Of a stretch of 64,000 nt of DNA, positions 1-13,432 are shown in pieces (within the stretch, counting starts at the first letter, position 1; every line of letters begins with the position of its first letter). The position numbers and the translations under genes are program-made. The stretch is taken from positions 1,178,001 to 1,242,000 of the forward strand of contig CAWFFZ010000008.1 in the NCBI GenBank assembly GCA_963815295.1, written 5' to 3'. A model generated the notes under the pieces. The model was given only the letters and a program-made list of their open reading frames with translations, was not told where the DNA came from and ran no database searches. Source of the stretch: JACDHG01 sp963815295. GTDB taxonomy: Bacteria > Actinomycetota > Actinomycetes > Propionibacteriales > Nocardioidaceae.

Positions 1-2
1 AG

Positions 3-743
3 GCGATCGAGTATGCCGACGAGCACGAGCTCCCGATCGACGTCTCCAAGAAGTCGCCGTACTCCATCGACCAGAACGTCTGGGGCCGTGCTGTGGAGAC
101 GGGGTTCCTCGAGGACATCTGGAACGCCCCCGTCGAAGACATCTACTCCTATACCGACGACCCGGCCAAGCCACGCGACCCCGACGAGGTCCTGATCGCG
201 TTCGAGGACGGAGTGCCGGTCGCGATCGACGGCCAGCACGTCACGATGCTCCAGGCGATCCAGCAACTCAACACCCGCGGTGGCGCTCAGGGGATCGGCC
301 GGCTCGATGTCATCGAGGACCGCCTGGTCGGCATCAAGAGCCGTGAGGTCTACGAGGCACCTGGTGCCATGGTGCTGCTGGAGGCCCACCGCGAGCTGGA
401 GAGCGTCACCGTCGAGCGGGAGCTGAACCGGTTCAAGAAGAGCGTCGAGCAGCGCTGGAGCGAGCTCGTGTACGACGGCCTCTGGTTCTCGCCGCTCAAG
501 CGGTCACTCGACACCTTTGTCGACGCGTCACAAGAGCACGTCACCGGCGAGGTCCGGCTCACCCTGCACGGTGGCAAGGCGGTCACGACCGGACGTCGGT
601 CGGCCACGAGTCTCTACGACTTCAACCTCGCGACCTACGACGAAGGCGACTCGTTCGACCAGTCACAGGCCCGAGGCTTCGTCGAACTGTGGGGGCTGCC
701 GAGCAAGATCGCTGCGCGGCGCGACCACAAGGTCTCCTCGTGA
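3..743 (+). CDS. argG: Argininosuccinate synthase, C-terminal part (5' end outside window)
   Basis: Argininosuccinate synthase joins citrulline and aspartate with ATP in arginine biosynthesis in the cytoplasm. The frame is open from the left edge and encodes the last 246 residues. The stretch SPYSIDQNVWGRAVETG followed by GIGRLDVIEDRLVGIKSREVYEAPGA is the family's conserved C-terminal half, which builds the citrulline/aspartate site and the tetramerisation region. The ATP pyrophosphatase domain lies to the left of the window. argH follows after 34 bp, so the two last steps of arginine synthesis are probably co-transcribed. The identification is firm; only completeness is unknown. Confidence 0.95.
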   Translation, partial: AIEYADEHELPIDVSKKSPYSIDQNVWGRAVETGFLEDIWNAPVEDIYSYTDDPAKPRDPDEVLIAFEDGVPVAIDGQHVTMLQAIQQLNTRGGAQGIGRLDVIEDRLVGIKSREVYEAPGAMVLLEAHRELESVTVERELNRFKKSVEQRWSELVYDGLWFSPLKRSLDTFVDASQEHVTGEVRLTLHGGKAVTTGRRSATSLYDFNLATYDEGDSFDQSQARGFVELWGLPSKIAARRDHKVSS

Positions 744-777
744 CGGACATGAGCAGCCAGCCGCGCAGGCAGGCCTG

Positions 778-2181
778 ATGGCGGCTGACGGAGACGATGC
801 GCGGCTGTGGGGCGGCAGGTTTGCCGCGGGGCCGTCTCCGGAGCTGGCGGCGCTGAGCCGCTCGACCCACTTCGACTGGCGGCTGGCGACATACGACCTC
901 GCCGGATCGAGAGCGCACGCGCGCGTGCTTGCGGCCGCGGGGCTGCTGAGCGGAGGCGACCTCGACAAGCTGCTCGCCGCCATCGACCGGCTTGACGAGG
1001 CGGTCAGGTCGGGAGCCTTTGTGGCCCTGCCCGACGACGAGGACGTGCACACTGCTCTCGAGCGGGGGCTCGTCGAGATGGTTGGAACCGACCTCGGCGG
1101 ACGCCTCCGGGCCGGGCGCTCCCGCAACGACCAGATCGCGACTCTTCTCCGCGTCTACCTGCGCGACCACGCGCGCCAGATCCAGTCGCTGCTGCACGAC
1201 CTCGCGAGCGCGCTCGCCGACCAGGCCGAAGCACATCTCGCAGATCCGATGCCAGGCCGCACCCACATGCAGCACGCGCAGCCCATCACGCTTGGGCACC
1301 ACCTGCTGGCGCATGCCTGGCCTCTCGTGCGTGATCGCGCCAGGTTGCGCGACTGGGACGACCGGGTGGCGGCCGACTCGCCGTACGGCTCGGGGGCGCT
1401 CGCAGGCTCGACGCTCGGTCTCGACCCCCTCCAGGTGGCACACGAGCTCGGCTTCACGGGCTCGACCGCCAACAGCCTCGACGGCACCGCAGCCCGCGAC
1501 TTCGTGGCCGAGTTCGCCTTCGTCACGGCCATGGTCGGGGTCGACCTTTCCCGGATCGCCGAGGACGTGATCATGTGGGTGACTCGGGAGTTCGGGTTCG
1601 CGTCCCTCGACGACGGCTACTCGACGGGCTCGAGCATCATGCCGCAGAAGAAGAACCCCGACATCGCCGAGCTGGCCCGCGGCAAGGCCGGCCGGCTCAT
1701 CGGCAACCTCACCGGGTTGCTGGCGACGCTCAAGGCGCAGCCGCTCGCTTACAACCGCGACCTGCAGGAGGACAAGGAGCCGGTCTTCGACTCCATCGAC
1801 ACGCTCGAGGTGCTGCTGCCCGCGTTCACCGGGATGGTGCGGACGCTGACGTTCGACACCGCACGAATGGCCGAGCTGGCACCACAGGGCTTCTCCTTGG
1901 CCACCGATATCGCCGAGTGGCTGGTGCGGGAGGGCGTCCCGTTCGCGGCTGCCCACGATGTCGCCGGTGCCTGCGTACGTCGGTGCGAGGAGCTCGGGAT
2001 CGAGCTGCACCAGCTGTCAGACGACGACCTGGCTGCCATCTCGCCGCACCTGAGCCCCGCCGTGCGTGACGTGCTGACGGTGTCGGGGTCGCTCGCGGCC
2101 CGAGACTCACGGGGAGGTACGGCGCCCGACCGGGTCGCCGAGCAGCTCCTCGAGCTACGCGCAGCCCTCGGCACTCCCTGA
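778..2181 (+). CDS. argH: Argininosuccinate lyase
   Basis: Argininosuccinate lyase splits argininosuccinate into arginine and fumarate, the final step of arginine synthesis. The 467-residue product has the normal family length. The superfamily signature GSSIMPQKKNP is at residues 284-294 and contains the catalytic serine loop. The N-terminal WGGRF motif at 11-15 and the SRNDQ motif near 115 are also present. The ATG at 778 is chosen because homology begins there; the frame is open further upstream but would run into argG. It lies 34 bp after argG, consistent with an argGH transcript. The next gene converges on it. Confidence 0.97.
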   Translation: MAADGDDARLWGGRFAAGPSPELAALSRSTHFDWRLATYDLAGSRAHARVLAAAGLLSGGDLDKLLAAIDRLDEAVRSGAFVALPDDEDVHTALERGLVEMVGTDLGGRLRAGRSRNDQIATLLRVYLRDHARQIQSLLHDLASALADQAEAHLADPMPGRTHMQHAQPITLGHHLLAHAWPLVRDRARLRDWDDRVAADSPYGSGALAGSTLGLDPLQVAHELGFTGSTANSLDGTAARDFVAEFAFVTAMVGVDLSRIAEDVIMWVTREFGFASLDDGYSTGSSIMPQKKNPDIAELARGKAGRLIGNLTGLLATLKAQPLAYNRDLQEDKEPVFDSIDTLEVLLPAFTGMVRTLTFDTARMAELAPQGFSLATDIAEWLVREGVPFAAAHDVAGACVRRCEELGIELHQLSDDDLAAISPHLSPAVRDVLTVSGSLAARDSRGGTAPDRVAEQLLELRAALGTP

Positions 2182-2238
2182 TACCGGGTTCGACCGGCTC
2201 GACCGCCGCTGATCCGCTGACCGCCGGTGGTCCGCTGA

Positions 2239-2841
2239 TCAAACGCTGGCGGCGCGAGGACTGCGCTTGTAGGTGGACACCGTCTCGTCGCCGGTCACCC
2301 AGAACCGCCAGGGCACGTCCGCGGCAAGGCTCACCCCGACGCGCGGGCCGGTCGACACGGCCGCCGGAGGGCCGCCAGGCGTCAACACGACGGCAGTGCC
2401 GTCGACGAGGTCGGTCCCATCATGGACGCGACCTATCCCCAGCGCCTGCGTGAGGCAAGCCGGGCCGCGCGCAAGGGCCCGGTCGGTGACTCGTGGTCCG
2501 CGCCGCTCCCGGGCAAGGTCGACCCCATCCACCACCCGACCAGCGCGAAGCAGCACTGCGGACGCGGTCCCGTCGCCGGCGACGACGACGTTGGCGCACC
2601 AGTGCATGCCGTAGCTGAAGTAGACGTAGAGCGCCCCGGGCGGCCCGAACATCACGCCGTTGCGTGGTGTGCGTCCTCGGGCGGCATGCGACGCGGGATC
2701 GGCCTCGCCGTCATACGCCTCGACCTCGGTCAGCTCGACGGTCACCAGCCCCTCGGGCGACGCGTGCGTCAGCGTCCAGCCAAGCAGCTCAGGAGCGAGC
2801 TCCGGTGCCGGCCTTGCCAAGAGTGCTCGCACATCGCTCAC
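2239..2841 (-). CDS. 3-methyladenine DNA glycosylase (AAG/Mpg family)
   Basis: This 200-residue protein belongs to the alkyladenine DNA glycosylase family, which removes alkylated purines during base excision repair. Family hallmarks are the N-terminal LLGWTL, the catalytic-region sequence ELTEVEAYDGEADPASHAARGRTPRNGVMFGPPG, the YVYFSYGMHWCANVV core and the RGPACLTQALGI segment. The GTG at 2841 gives the family's usual N-terminus; the frame stays open far upstream, but that part is antisense to the hemerythrin-like and tyrS genes. It converges on argH with a 57-bp gap. It is most likely monocistronic, with its promoter in the 66 bp shared with the divergent gene at 2908. Confidence 0.92.
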   Translation of the reverse strand: MSDVRALLARPAPELAPELLGWTLTHASPEGLVTVELTEVEAYDGEADPASHAARGRTPRNGVMFGPPGALYVYFSYGMHWCANVVVAGDGTASAVLLRAGRVVDGVDLARERRGPRVTDRALARGPACLTQALGIGRVHDGTDLVDGTAVVLTPGGPPAAVSTGPRVGVSLAADVPWRFWVTGDETVSTYKRSPRAASV

Positions 2842-2907
2842 GCCCGCGATTGTCTCGTGGCCGGACGGCCTGCCCTCGACCTGGTCCGTCTTGGCTACCC
2901 TGACGTG

Positions 2908-3423
2908 ATGACCACCGACCTGCGACGGCCGACTGACGGCGACGTCGTCGAGCTGATCCTCGCCGACCACCGAACGTTCGAGGACCTGCTCCGCGAGTTG
3001 CGGGACGTCACGTCTGACCGGCGATCCGTGCTTGCCAGGCTCTCGGAGCTCCTGGTGGCTCATGGCGAGGCGGAGGAGAGCCAGGTCTACCCCTCGCTGG
3101 AGAAGAAGGACGCCATCGACGAGGACGAGGCCGAGCACGGCGAGAAGGAGCACGACGAGGGCTACCGGACCCTGCTGCCGCTGCTCGAGGCCGACGACGT
3201 CACGTCCGACGAGTTCAGCCAGGCCATCCACGAGTTCAGTGAGACCTTGCTTCACCACCTCGACGAGGAGGAGCGCGAAATCCTCAACCCCGCACGCATC
3301 CACGTCACCGACGCCGACCGGGCGCGGCTGGGTGCGGCCTGGGCCGACGAGCGCAACCGGTTGCTCGAAGCAGGGTGCGGCAGCCTCGACGACGTACGCC
3401 GACTGGTGCAAGGCGCGTCGTGA
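2908..3423 (+). CDS. Hemerythrin-like HHE-domain protein
   Basis: The 171-residue protein matches the HHE cation-binding domain, a four-helix bundle that usually holds a di-iron centre and is linked to oxygen, NO or redox sensing. Candidate ligands are seen in ILADHRTFEDLL, LLVAHGEAEESQVYPSL, EKEHDEGYRTLL and LLHHLDEEEREILNPA, the expected H...HxxxE...H...HxxxE pattern. The ATG at 2908 gives the first helix with little extra. Its TGA overlaps the GTG of tyrS by 4 nt, so translation of tyrS may be coupled to it. The role of that coupling is unknown. Confidence 0.85.
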   Translation: MTTDLRRPTDGDVVELILADHRTFEDLLRELRDVTSDRRSVLARLSELLVAHGEAEESQVYPSLEKKDAIDEDEAEHGEKEHDEGYRTLLPLLEADDVTSDEFSQAIHEFSETLLHHLDEEEREILNPARIHVTDADRARLGAAWADERNRLLEAGCGSLDDVRRLVQGAS

Positions 3424-4685
3424 CCGCACACGTCCTCGACGACCTCGCCTGGCGCGGCCTGATCGCGAACTCCACGGATCTCGACGCGTTGCGGGCGGAG
3501 ATGTCGCAGAGCCCGATCCGGTTCTACGTCGGGTTCGACCCGACTGCCCCGAGCCTGCACATGGGCAACCTGATGCAGGTGGTGACGGCACGACGGTTGC
3601 AGGACGCGGGACACATCCCGTTCGTGCTGGTCGGCGGCGCCACCGGCTTGATCGGCGACCCCAAGGACTCGGGGGAGCGGACCCTCAACTCGCTCGACGT
3701 GGTCCGGAACTGGGTCGATCGGGTACGCCGCCAGGTGGAGCCGTACTTCTCCTTCGAGGGTGACAACGCCGCCACCATGGTCGACAACTACGACTGGACG
3801 GCGAGCCTCTCCACGATCGACTTCCTCCGCGACATCGGGAAGCACTTCCCCGTCAACCGGATGCTCGGTCGCGACGTCGTGCGGAGCCGCCTCGAGGACG
3901 GCATGTCCTACACGGAGTTCAGCTACGTCTTGCTGCAGTCCATGGACTACCTCAACCTCTTCCGTGACTTCGGCGTCCGGCTCCAGACCGGTGGCAGCGA
4001 CCAGTGGGGCAACATCACCGGCGGTGTCGAGCTCGTCCGCCGTGTCGAAGGGCAGCGTGTCCACGCCCTCGCCACGCCCCTGGTGACGGATGCCGAGGGC
4101 ACCAAGTACGGCAAGACGGAGAAGGGCGCCCTGTGGCTCGACAGGGAGATGATGTCGCCCTACGCGTTCCACCAGTTCTGGTTGAACGTCGACGACAACT
4201 CAGTCGTCTCGATGCTCAAGTACTTCACGTTCCGCAGCCACGACGAGATCGATGACCTCGAGAAGGAGACCGCGCAGGCACCACACGCGCGGGTCGCCCA
4301 GAAGGCGCTTGCCGACGATGTCACGACACTGGTGCATGGACCCGAGGAGACCCAGCGAGCACGCGATGCTGCTGCTGCCCTGTTCGGAGGTGGCGACCTT
4401 CGCACCCTCGACCAAGCCACCCTGAATGCGGCCCTGCGCGAAACGCCTCATGTCGAGGTCGGCGCCGATGGCGACCTGCCGACGTACGTCGACCTGCTCG
4501 TCCAGACCGGACTTGCCGCAAGCAAGGGGGCAGCCCGCAGGACGACCACCGAGGGCGGCGTCTACGCGAACAACACCCGCGTCACCGACGCGGAAGCGCG
4601 GCCGTCGACCGACGACCTGCTGGCCGGCGGCTGGCTGCTGCTCCGCAAGGGCAAGCGCAACCTCGCCGGGGTCAAGGTCGGCTGA
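3420..4685 (+). CDS. tyrS: Tyrosyl-tRNA synthetase
   Basis: This class I synthetase charges tRNA-Tyr. The product is 421 residues, normal for the bacterial TyrS type. The HIGH-equivalent HMGN is at residues 47-50, the tyrosine-binding GGSDQWGNITGG follows, and the KMSKS-equivalent is KYGKTEKG. A C-terminal S4-type RNA-binding domain covers about residues 350-421. The GTG start at 3420 overlaps the preceding hemerythrin-like stop (GTGA) and places the N-terminus as in homologues. The rRNA operon follows on the same strand after a 590-bp intergenic region. No T-box or other leader is seen, since the upstream gene overlaps it. Confidence 0.97.
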   Translation: MTAHVLDDLAWRGLIANSTDLDALRAEMSQSPIRFYVGFDPTAPSLHMGNLMQVVTARRLQDAGHIPFVLVGGATGLIGDPKDSGERTLNSLDVVRNWVDRVRRQVEPYFSFEGDNAATMVDNYDWTASLSTIDFLRDIGKHFPVNRMLGRDVVRSRLEDGMSYTEFSYVLLQSMDYLNLFRDFGVRLQTGGSDQWGNITGGVELVRRVEGQRVHALATPLVTDAEGTKYGKTEKGALWLDREMMSPYAFHQFWLNVDDNSVVSMLKYFTFRSHDEIDDLEKETAQAPHARVAQKALADDVTTLVHGPEETQRARDAAAALFGGGDLRTLDQATLNAALRETPHVEVGADGDLPTYVDLLVQTGLAASKGAARRTTTEGGVYANNTRVTDAEARPSTDDLLAGGWLLLRKGKRNLAGVKVG

Positions 4686-4975
4686 CGCCTTCTCGCTGAC
4701 CCCTTGCGTCCGTAGCACTGGTCGCTATTGCGCTCGCGGGCACGGACGCAGCGGGTTGCGGTGACCGGCGCCACACGACGGCGATTTGACCGAACCGGGC
4801 CACCTCCGTAATGTTCCGTCTTGCTCGCCGGACCGCGACGGGACGCAAGGCCTCTCAGAACACTCGGGAGATCGGGCGGCCGGCACCAGCGACGACCCAC
4901 CGACTGACCTCGATTGAGCGGCGAAACGGCTGTTCAGACCGGCTGTCGGAGCGGGTTTCAGCACCCGGAAGTAAT

Positions 4976-5004
4976 TTGACTGACCCCCCGTGTGCAGGTA
5001 AGTT
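4976..5004 (+). promoter_or_regulatory. rrn operon sigma-70-type promoter
   Basis: A -35 element TTGACT at 4976-4981 is separated by exactly 17 bp from a -10 element TAAGTT at 4999-5004. It sits about 270 bp before the 16S gene on the same strand, where actinobacterial rrn promoters lie. Elements and spacing are seen directly; promoter activity is inferred. Confidence 0.75.
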
Positions 5005-5060
5005 AGACCGAGTTGCCCCCGACCTCGGCCGAGAGGCCTAGCGACGGTGTGCGCCCGATC

Positions 5061-5086
5061 CTTGAGAACTCAACAGTGTGCCAAAA
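5061..5086 (+). promoter_or_regulatory. Conserved rrn leader motif
   Basis: The leader contains CTTGAGAACTCAACAGTGTG followed by CCAAAA. Sequences of the form TTGAGAACTCAA...GTG are widely conserved in actinobacterial rRNA leaders and are thought to take part in antitermination or RNase processing. A related TTTTGAGAACTGCATAGTGG precedes the 23S gene at about 7110, which supports a processing role. Confidence 0.55.
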
Positions 5087-5273
5087 GTCGACGACGAATT
5101 AATTAACGCCCCGTCGGCAGGTGTGAGTCAGCGCAAGCTGGCCCGCAGTTCTGCAGACGGTTCCTTTGGTAAGACAACGGTTCCGCGATCCTCGGATCGT
5201 GGGACAACTCTTGCCAGGAAACTCCAATGAACTGATGAGAGGCCGTCCTCGGACGGCCGACTGTCAACAGAAT

Positions 5274-10279
<5,006 letters not shown>

Positions 10280-10388
10280 CTCTTCACATAATTGTTTTGT
10301 TCGCGTCCACTATGCGGTTCCTGAGATACGGTCGGGTCCGGTATGAACTCTTCGAAAGAGGAGGTCCCGCCGGTCATATCTCAAGAGA

Positions 10389-10507
10389 GTTTCGGCGACC
10401 ATGGCGAAGGGGAAACACCCAGCTCCATTCCGAACCTGGAAGTTAAGCCCTTCAGCGCCGATGGTACTGCACACGGGAGTGTGTGGGAGAGTAGGACGTC
10501 GCCGGAC
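10389..10507 (+). rRNA. rrf: 5S ribosomal RNA
   Basis: The approximately 119-nt segment begins GTTTCGGCGACCATGGCGAAG and ends GTCGCCGGAC; the two ends pair to form helix I. The internal GGGAAACACCCAGCTCCATT and CGAACCTGGAAGTTAAGCCC match the 5S core. It lies 109 bp after 23S and directly before a strong terminator. Confidence 0.95.
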
Positions 10508-10515
10508 ATTCTTTC

Positions 10516-10547
10516 AAGTGGGGCCGCCCAAATGGGCGGCCCCACTT
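10516..10547 (+). terminator. Intrinsic terminator of the rRNA operon
   Basis: A perfect 14-bp inverted repeat, AAGTGGGGCCGCCC at 10516-10529 and GGGCGGCCCCACTT at 10534-10547, with an AAAT loop, lies 8 nt after 5S. The T-tract is weak (TTTGCATT), as is common in high-GC actinomycetes. Confidence 0.85.
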
Positions 10548-10585
10548 TGCATTCTGCAGTCGAGTAACCAGTCCGGGAGGACACC

Positions 10586-11572
10586 GTGACAGGCAAGGAT
10601 CCGCGTGGCCGGCGACCGCGAGCAGCCGACGGCGACCGACGGTCACGTCCCGGCGAGCGACCACGCCAGAGCCGGTCTGACAGCCCACAAGGAGGCCGGT
10701 CCGGCGCTCCGTCACGGGGCCGGTCTGACTCGCCGTCACGCGGGCGCTCGGGCACTCCGCCGCGCGACACCGGTAAGGACCGTAGTCGCAGTACCGCCGG
10801 GCGCTGGCGCCGAGACGAGCTTCCGGAAACCGAGCGGACGCAGATTCAGGCTCAGTACGACGGGCCGCCGATTCCTGAGGACATCACCGGCAAGGAGCTG
10901 GACCGGGCGGTCATCGCCCAGCTGAAGTCGATGCCGGAGAAGCTCGCTGCACGGGTCGCCCGCCACCTGGTGGCAGCGGCGCGGTTCATGGACAGCGATC
11001 CCGAAGTGGCCTATCAGCACACCGTTGCGGCGCGTGCGCGCGCAGCGCGGGTCGCGGTCGTGAGAGAGGCATGCGGCGAAGCCGCATACGCGGCCGGCCG
11101 GTTCAAGGACGCTTTGACGGAGTTCAAGGCGGCGCGGCGGATGGGACACGGGGCCATCTACCTGCCGATGATGGCCGACTGCGAGCGAGCGCTCGGTCGG
11201 CCGGAGCGCGCCTTGGCGCTGGCCAAGGATCCCGCGGTGATCGACCTTGACGAGTCCGGCCAGATCGAGATGAAGATCGTCGAGTCCGGCGCCCGACGCG
11301 ATCTCGGCGACGTCGCGGCGGCGATCCGTACCCTGGAGGGCCGCGAGCTCCGCAGCCGATCGAGGGCGTCGTGGGTGCCACGACTGCGGTACGCGTATGC
11401 CGACGCGTTGCTGGCAGACGGGCAGACGCAACTCGCGCGTGAGTGGTTCGAGCGGGCAGCCGGCATCGATGCGCAGGGTTACACCGACGCTGCCGAGCGG
11501 GTCGCCGAGCTCGAGGGAAGCACCATCGTCGACACGGTTGACGGGGACGACGAAGACGACGACGGTTCCTGA
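10586..11572 (+). CDS. Conserved actinobacterial tetratricopeptide-repeat protein
   Basis: The 328-residue protein has a low-complexity Arg/Ser/Pro/Gly-rich N-terminus (residues 1-75, with repeats such as GRSDSPSRGRSGTPP) and a helical TPR-like body from about 95 to 310. The body contains AYAAGRFKDALTEFKAARRM and AYADALLADGQTQLAREWFERAAGI. The extreme C-terminus is acidic (GDDEDDD). GTG at 10586 follows GGGAGG with proper spacing. Homologues usually sit just upstream of the HAD phosphatase/tlyA/recN cluster in actinomycetes, as here. No specific function is known to me; the basic disordered head suggests RNA or ribosome contact, which is speculation. Confidence 0.8.
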   Translation: MTGKDPRGRRPRAADGDRRSRPGERPRQSRSDSPQGGRSGAPSRGRSDSPSRGRSGTPPRDTGKDRSRSTAGRWRRDELPETERTQIQAQYDGPPIPEDITGKELDRAVIAQLKSMPEKLAARVARHLVAAARFMDSDPEVAYQHTVAARARAARVAVVREACGEAAYAAGRFKDALTEFKAARRMGHGAIYLPMMADCERALGRPERALALAKDPAVIDLDESGQIEMKIVESGARRDLGDVAAAIRTLEGRELRSRSRASWVPRLRYAYADALLADGQTQLAREWFERAAGIDAQGYTDAAERVAELEGSTIVDTVDGDDEDDDGS

Positions 11573-11732
11573 CGGGCTCCCGCACGCGCGGCTCCATCCA
11601 CAGGCGCTGAGCCTGCCCCGACGTGTCCACAGATGTGGCCGCAGGGATCGTCTTGGTCGGGTCACGCGGCGACGCTTGGGCTACTCAGTCTCGAATCCAA
11701 TCGAGCGAGGAGCACAGCGAGGAAGGACCGCC

Positions 11733-12134
11733 ATGCCCCGTCGCACCACCAGCACCCCGGCCACCGAGGCGGATGAGGCTAGCGGCGACGCTGGTGCTGC
11801 GCGGGCGTCGATCAACGAGGTGACGCTCGTGGGCCGGGTGGCAGCACCACCTGAAGAGCGCACGCTGCCGAGCGGCGACTCGCTGATGATCGCCCGCATC
11901 ATCGTCGACCGCGACGCGGCAAGTCGGGGGCGCTCCCAGCAGCGCGTCGACACCATCGACTGCGTGGCCTGGCTCGCGAAGGTCCAACGCTCGATGCGCA
12001 CCTGGACCGCCGGGGAGTACGTCGAGGTGGCTGGTGCTATCCGTCGGAGGTTCTTCCGGGGGACGAGCGGGCCGGTGAGCAGGGTCGAAGTCGAGATCCG
12101 CCGGACGCGCCGCGTCAGGGCCAGCGACGGCTGA
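11733..12134 (+). CDS. Single-stranded DNA-binding (SSB-like) OB-fold protein
   Basis: The 133-residue protein matches the SSB OB fold over residues about 27-130: INEVTLVGRVAAPPEERTLPSG, then LMIARIIVDR, then VDTIDCVAWLAKVQRSMRTW with GEYVEVAGAIRRRFF. It lacks the long acidic tail of the main replication SSB and ends in basic residues, so it is more likely an accessory SSB acting in repair or competence. ATG at 11733 is preceded by GGAAGGA. It converges on the DUF1015 gene with a 20-bp gap. Confidence 0.8.
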   Translation: MPRRTTSTPATEADEASGDAGAARASINEVTLVGRVAAPPEERTLPSGDSLMIARIIVDRDAASRGRSQQRVDTIDCVAWLAKVQRSMRTWTAGEYVEVAGAIRRRFFRGTSGPVSRVEVEIRRTRRVRASDG

Positions 12135-12154
12135 GGGCTCGCGGCGTGACCTGG

Positions 12155-13411
12155 CTAGAGCTCGTCGGCGAAGCTGCGCATCACGAGCCCCGTCCGAGGT
12201 TTGGGGCCGAAAGAGGTCGATTTGCGGGGCATGATCTTGCCGGCCCGGGCGACGTCCATCACCTCGGCGACCGACGACGGGTGCAGGAGCACGGCGAGTC
12301 CTGCGTCTTGGTGGGCGTTCCGCACCGTCTGGGTCACCGTGTGGTGGTAGCCCACCCGGTCCTCGCTCACACCCCACGCGGGGAACAGCCGAGTGTGCAG
12401 CAGTTCTGCATCGCTGACGACTGGGTCGCGCGGGTGGTTCTGAGAGATGATGACGTAGTCCCGGTCATCCGCGACGACGATGTGGCCTGGGCGCGGGGGC
12501 GGCGGGGGAGTCCCGGTGCTGCAGGCACGAGGGTCGGTGATCTCCAGGCCTGGCAGCGGGCCGATGGCGTCCAGCCGCAGTTCCGAGACGCTTCGGTGGA
12601 TCGCGCCCAGCCGCAGCGGATACTGCGACTGGTCGATGAGCATCGCCAGGCCTCGGTCCCAGGGGCCTTCGCCCTCGCCGATCGAGCGGTGTCGGCGTCG
12701 CAGCTGAAGATAGGACGCGTACCGGTGGTGACCGTCGGCAATGAGGGCCTGGTGCGGGGCGAGAGCGCGCCGGATCACCCGGATGTCCTCGGGATCGTCC
12801 AGAGCCCAGAGCCGGTGGTACGTCCCGTCTACCGCACTCACATCGGTCAACGGATCGCGCTCCCTGGCTTGGTCGAGGACTTCGGCTGTGCTGCCGGCGC
12901 CGTCATACAGCAGCAGGATCGGTTCGAGGTTCGCCTGCGCGGCGGCCATCATGGCCAGTCGGTCAGTGACGATCTCCGGGATCACATCCTCGTGGGGCAA
13001 GACGACATGCTGGTCGCGTTTGCGCAGCTCCAGCGCCCCGACCATCCCACACACCTGGGTTTCCGCGTCGCCGTACTCGTAGACGTACAAGCCGGGCTCT
13101 TCGTCGGTGATGACGATTCGTTGTTTGCGCCACCGGTCGAGCAGGCGGGCCGCTCGCGCGTAGGGATCGGCCGAACGCACGGGGTCGCTCACCATGCGGG
13201 GCAGCACGAGCCGGACGATGTTTTGCGGGTGATCGTTGAGCAGTGTGTCGATCATCGGTCGGTCCATGACGTCGTACGGCGGCGAGGTCACCTCGCCGAC
13301 ATCACCCACCAGGTCCGCGTTGAAGCGCATCGCCGGAAACGGGCGCAGTCGCAGCTTGGGTGTTGGCGTCGTGTCATGCTGGCTGGCCACGCTGCATCGT
13401 ACGACCACCAT
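12155..13411 (-). CDS. DUF1015 family protein
   Basis: The 418-residue product is a member of the DUF1015 family, widespread proteins of undefined biochemistry sometimes suggested to be HTH-linked or kinase-like. Diagnostic segments are LRPFPAMRFN, VTSPPYDVMD, NIVRLVLP, the LPHEDVIPEI loop, and ALIADGHHRYASYLQLR near the middle. The start is uncertain: ATG at 13411 directly abuts an AAGGAG, so the in-frame GTG at 13408 or 13390 may be used instead. It is divergent from the HAD phosphatase at 13433, and the two share a roughly 20-bp start region. Confidence 0.8.
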   Translation of the reverse strand: MVVVRCSVASQHDTTPTPKLRLRPFPAMRFNADLVGDVGEVTSPPYDVMDRPMIDTLLNDHPQNIVRLVLPRMVSDPVRSADPYARAARLLDRWRKQRIVITDEEPGLYVYEYGDAETQVCGMVGALELRKRDQHVVLPHEDVIPEIVTDRLAMMAAAQANLEPILLLYDGAGSTAEVLDQARERDPLTDVSAVDGTYHRLWALDDPEDIRVIRRALAPHQALIADGHHRYASYLQLRRRHRSIGEGEGPWDRGLAMLIDQSQYPLRLGAIHRSVSELRLDAIGPLPGLEITDPRACSTGTPPPPPRPGHIVVADDRDYVIISQNHPRDPVVSDAELLHTRLFPAWGVSEDRVGYHHTVTQTVRNAHQDAGLAVLLHPSSVAEVMDVARAGKIMPRKSTSFGPKPRTGLVMRSFADEL

Positions 13412-13432
13412 CTCCTTCGGAAGGACGCCGCC

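Larger units (their letters stand above)
4686..5273 (+). other. Intergenic region and rRNA leader, no protein gene
   Basis: This 588-bp stretch between tyrS and the 16S gene holds no supported protein gene. It contains the rrn promoter at 4976-5004 and a long transcribed leader with the conserved actinobacterial leader motif at 5061-5086. A GC-rich hairpin (GGCCGTC ctc GGACGGCC) lies at about 5241-5258, just ahead of the 16S 5' end, and is probably part of pre-rRNA folding or processing. The 290 bp before the promoter show nothing I can name. Confidence 0.7.

Noticed and set aside
622..2010. Long minus-strand frame opposite argH
   Set aside because: It is a GC-rich shadow of argH with no family similarity, and argH has intact catalytic motifs.
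2239..3591. 450-residue version of the DNA glycosylase
   Set aside because: The extra N-terminal part is antisense to the hemerythrin-like and tyrS genes; the family start fits GTG at 2841.
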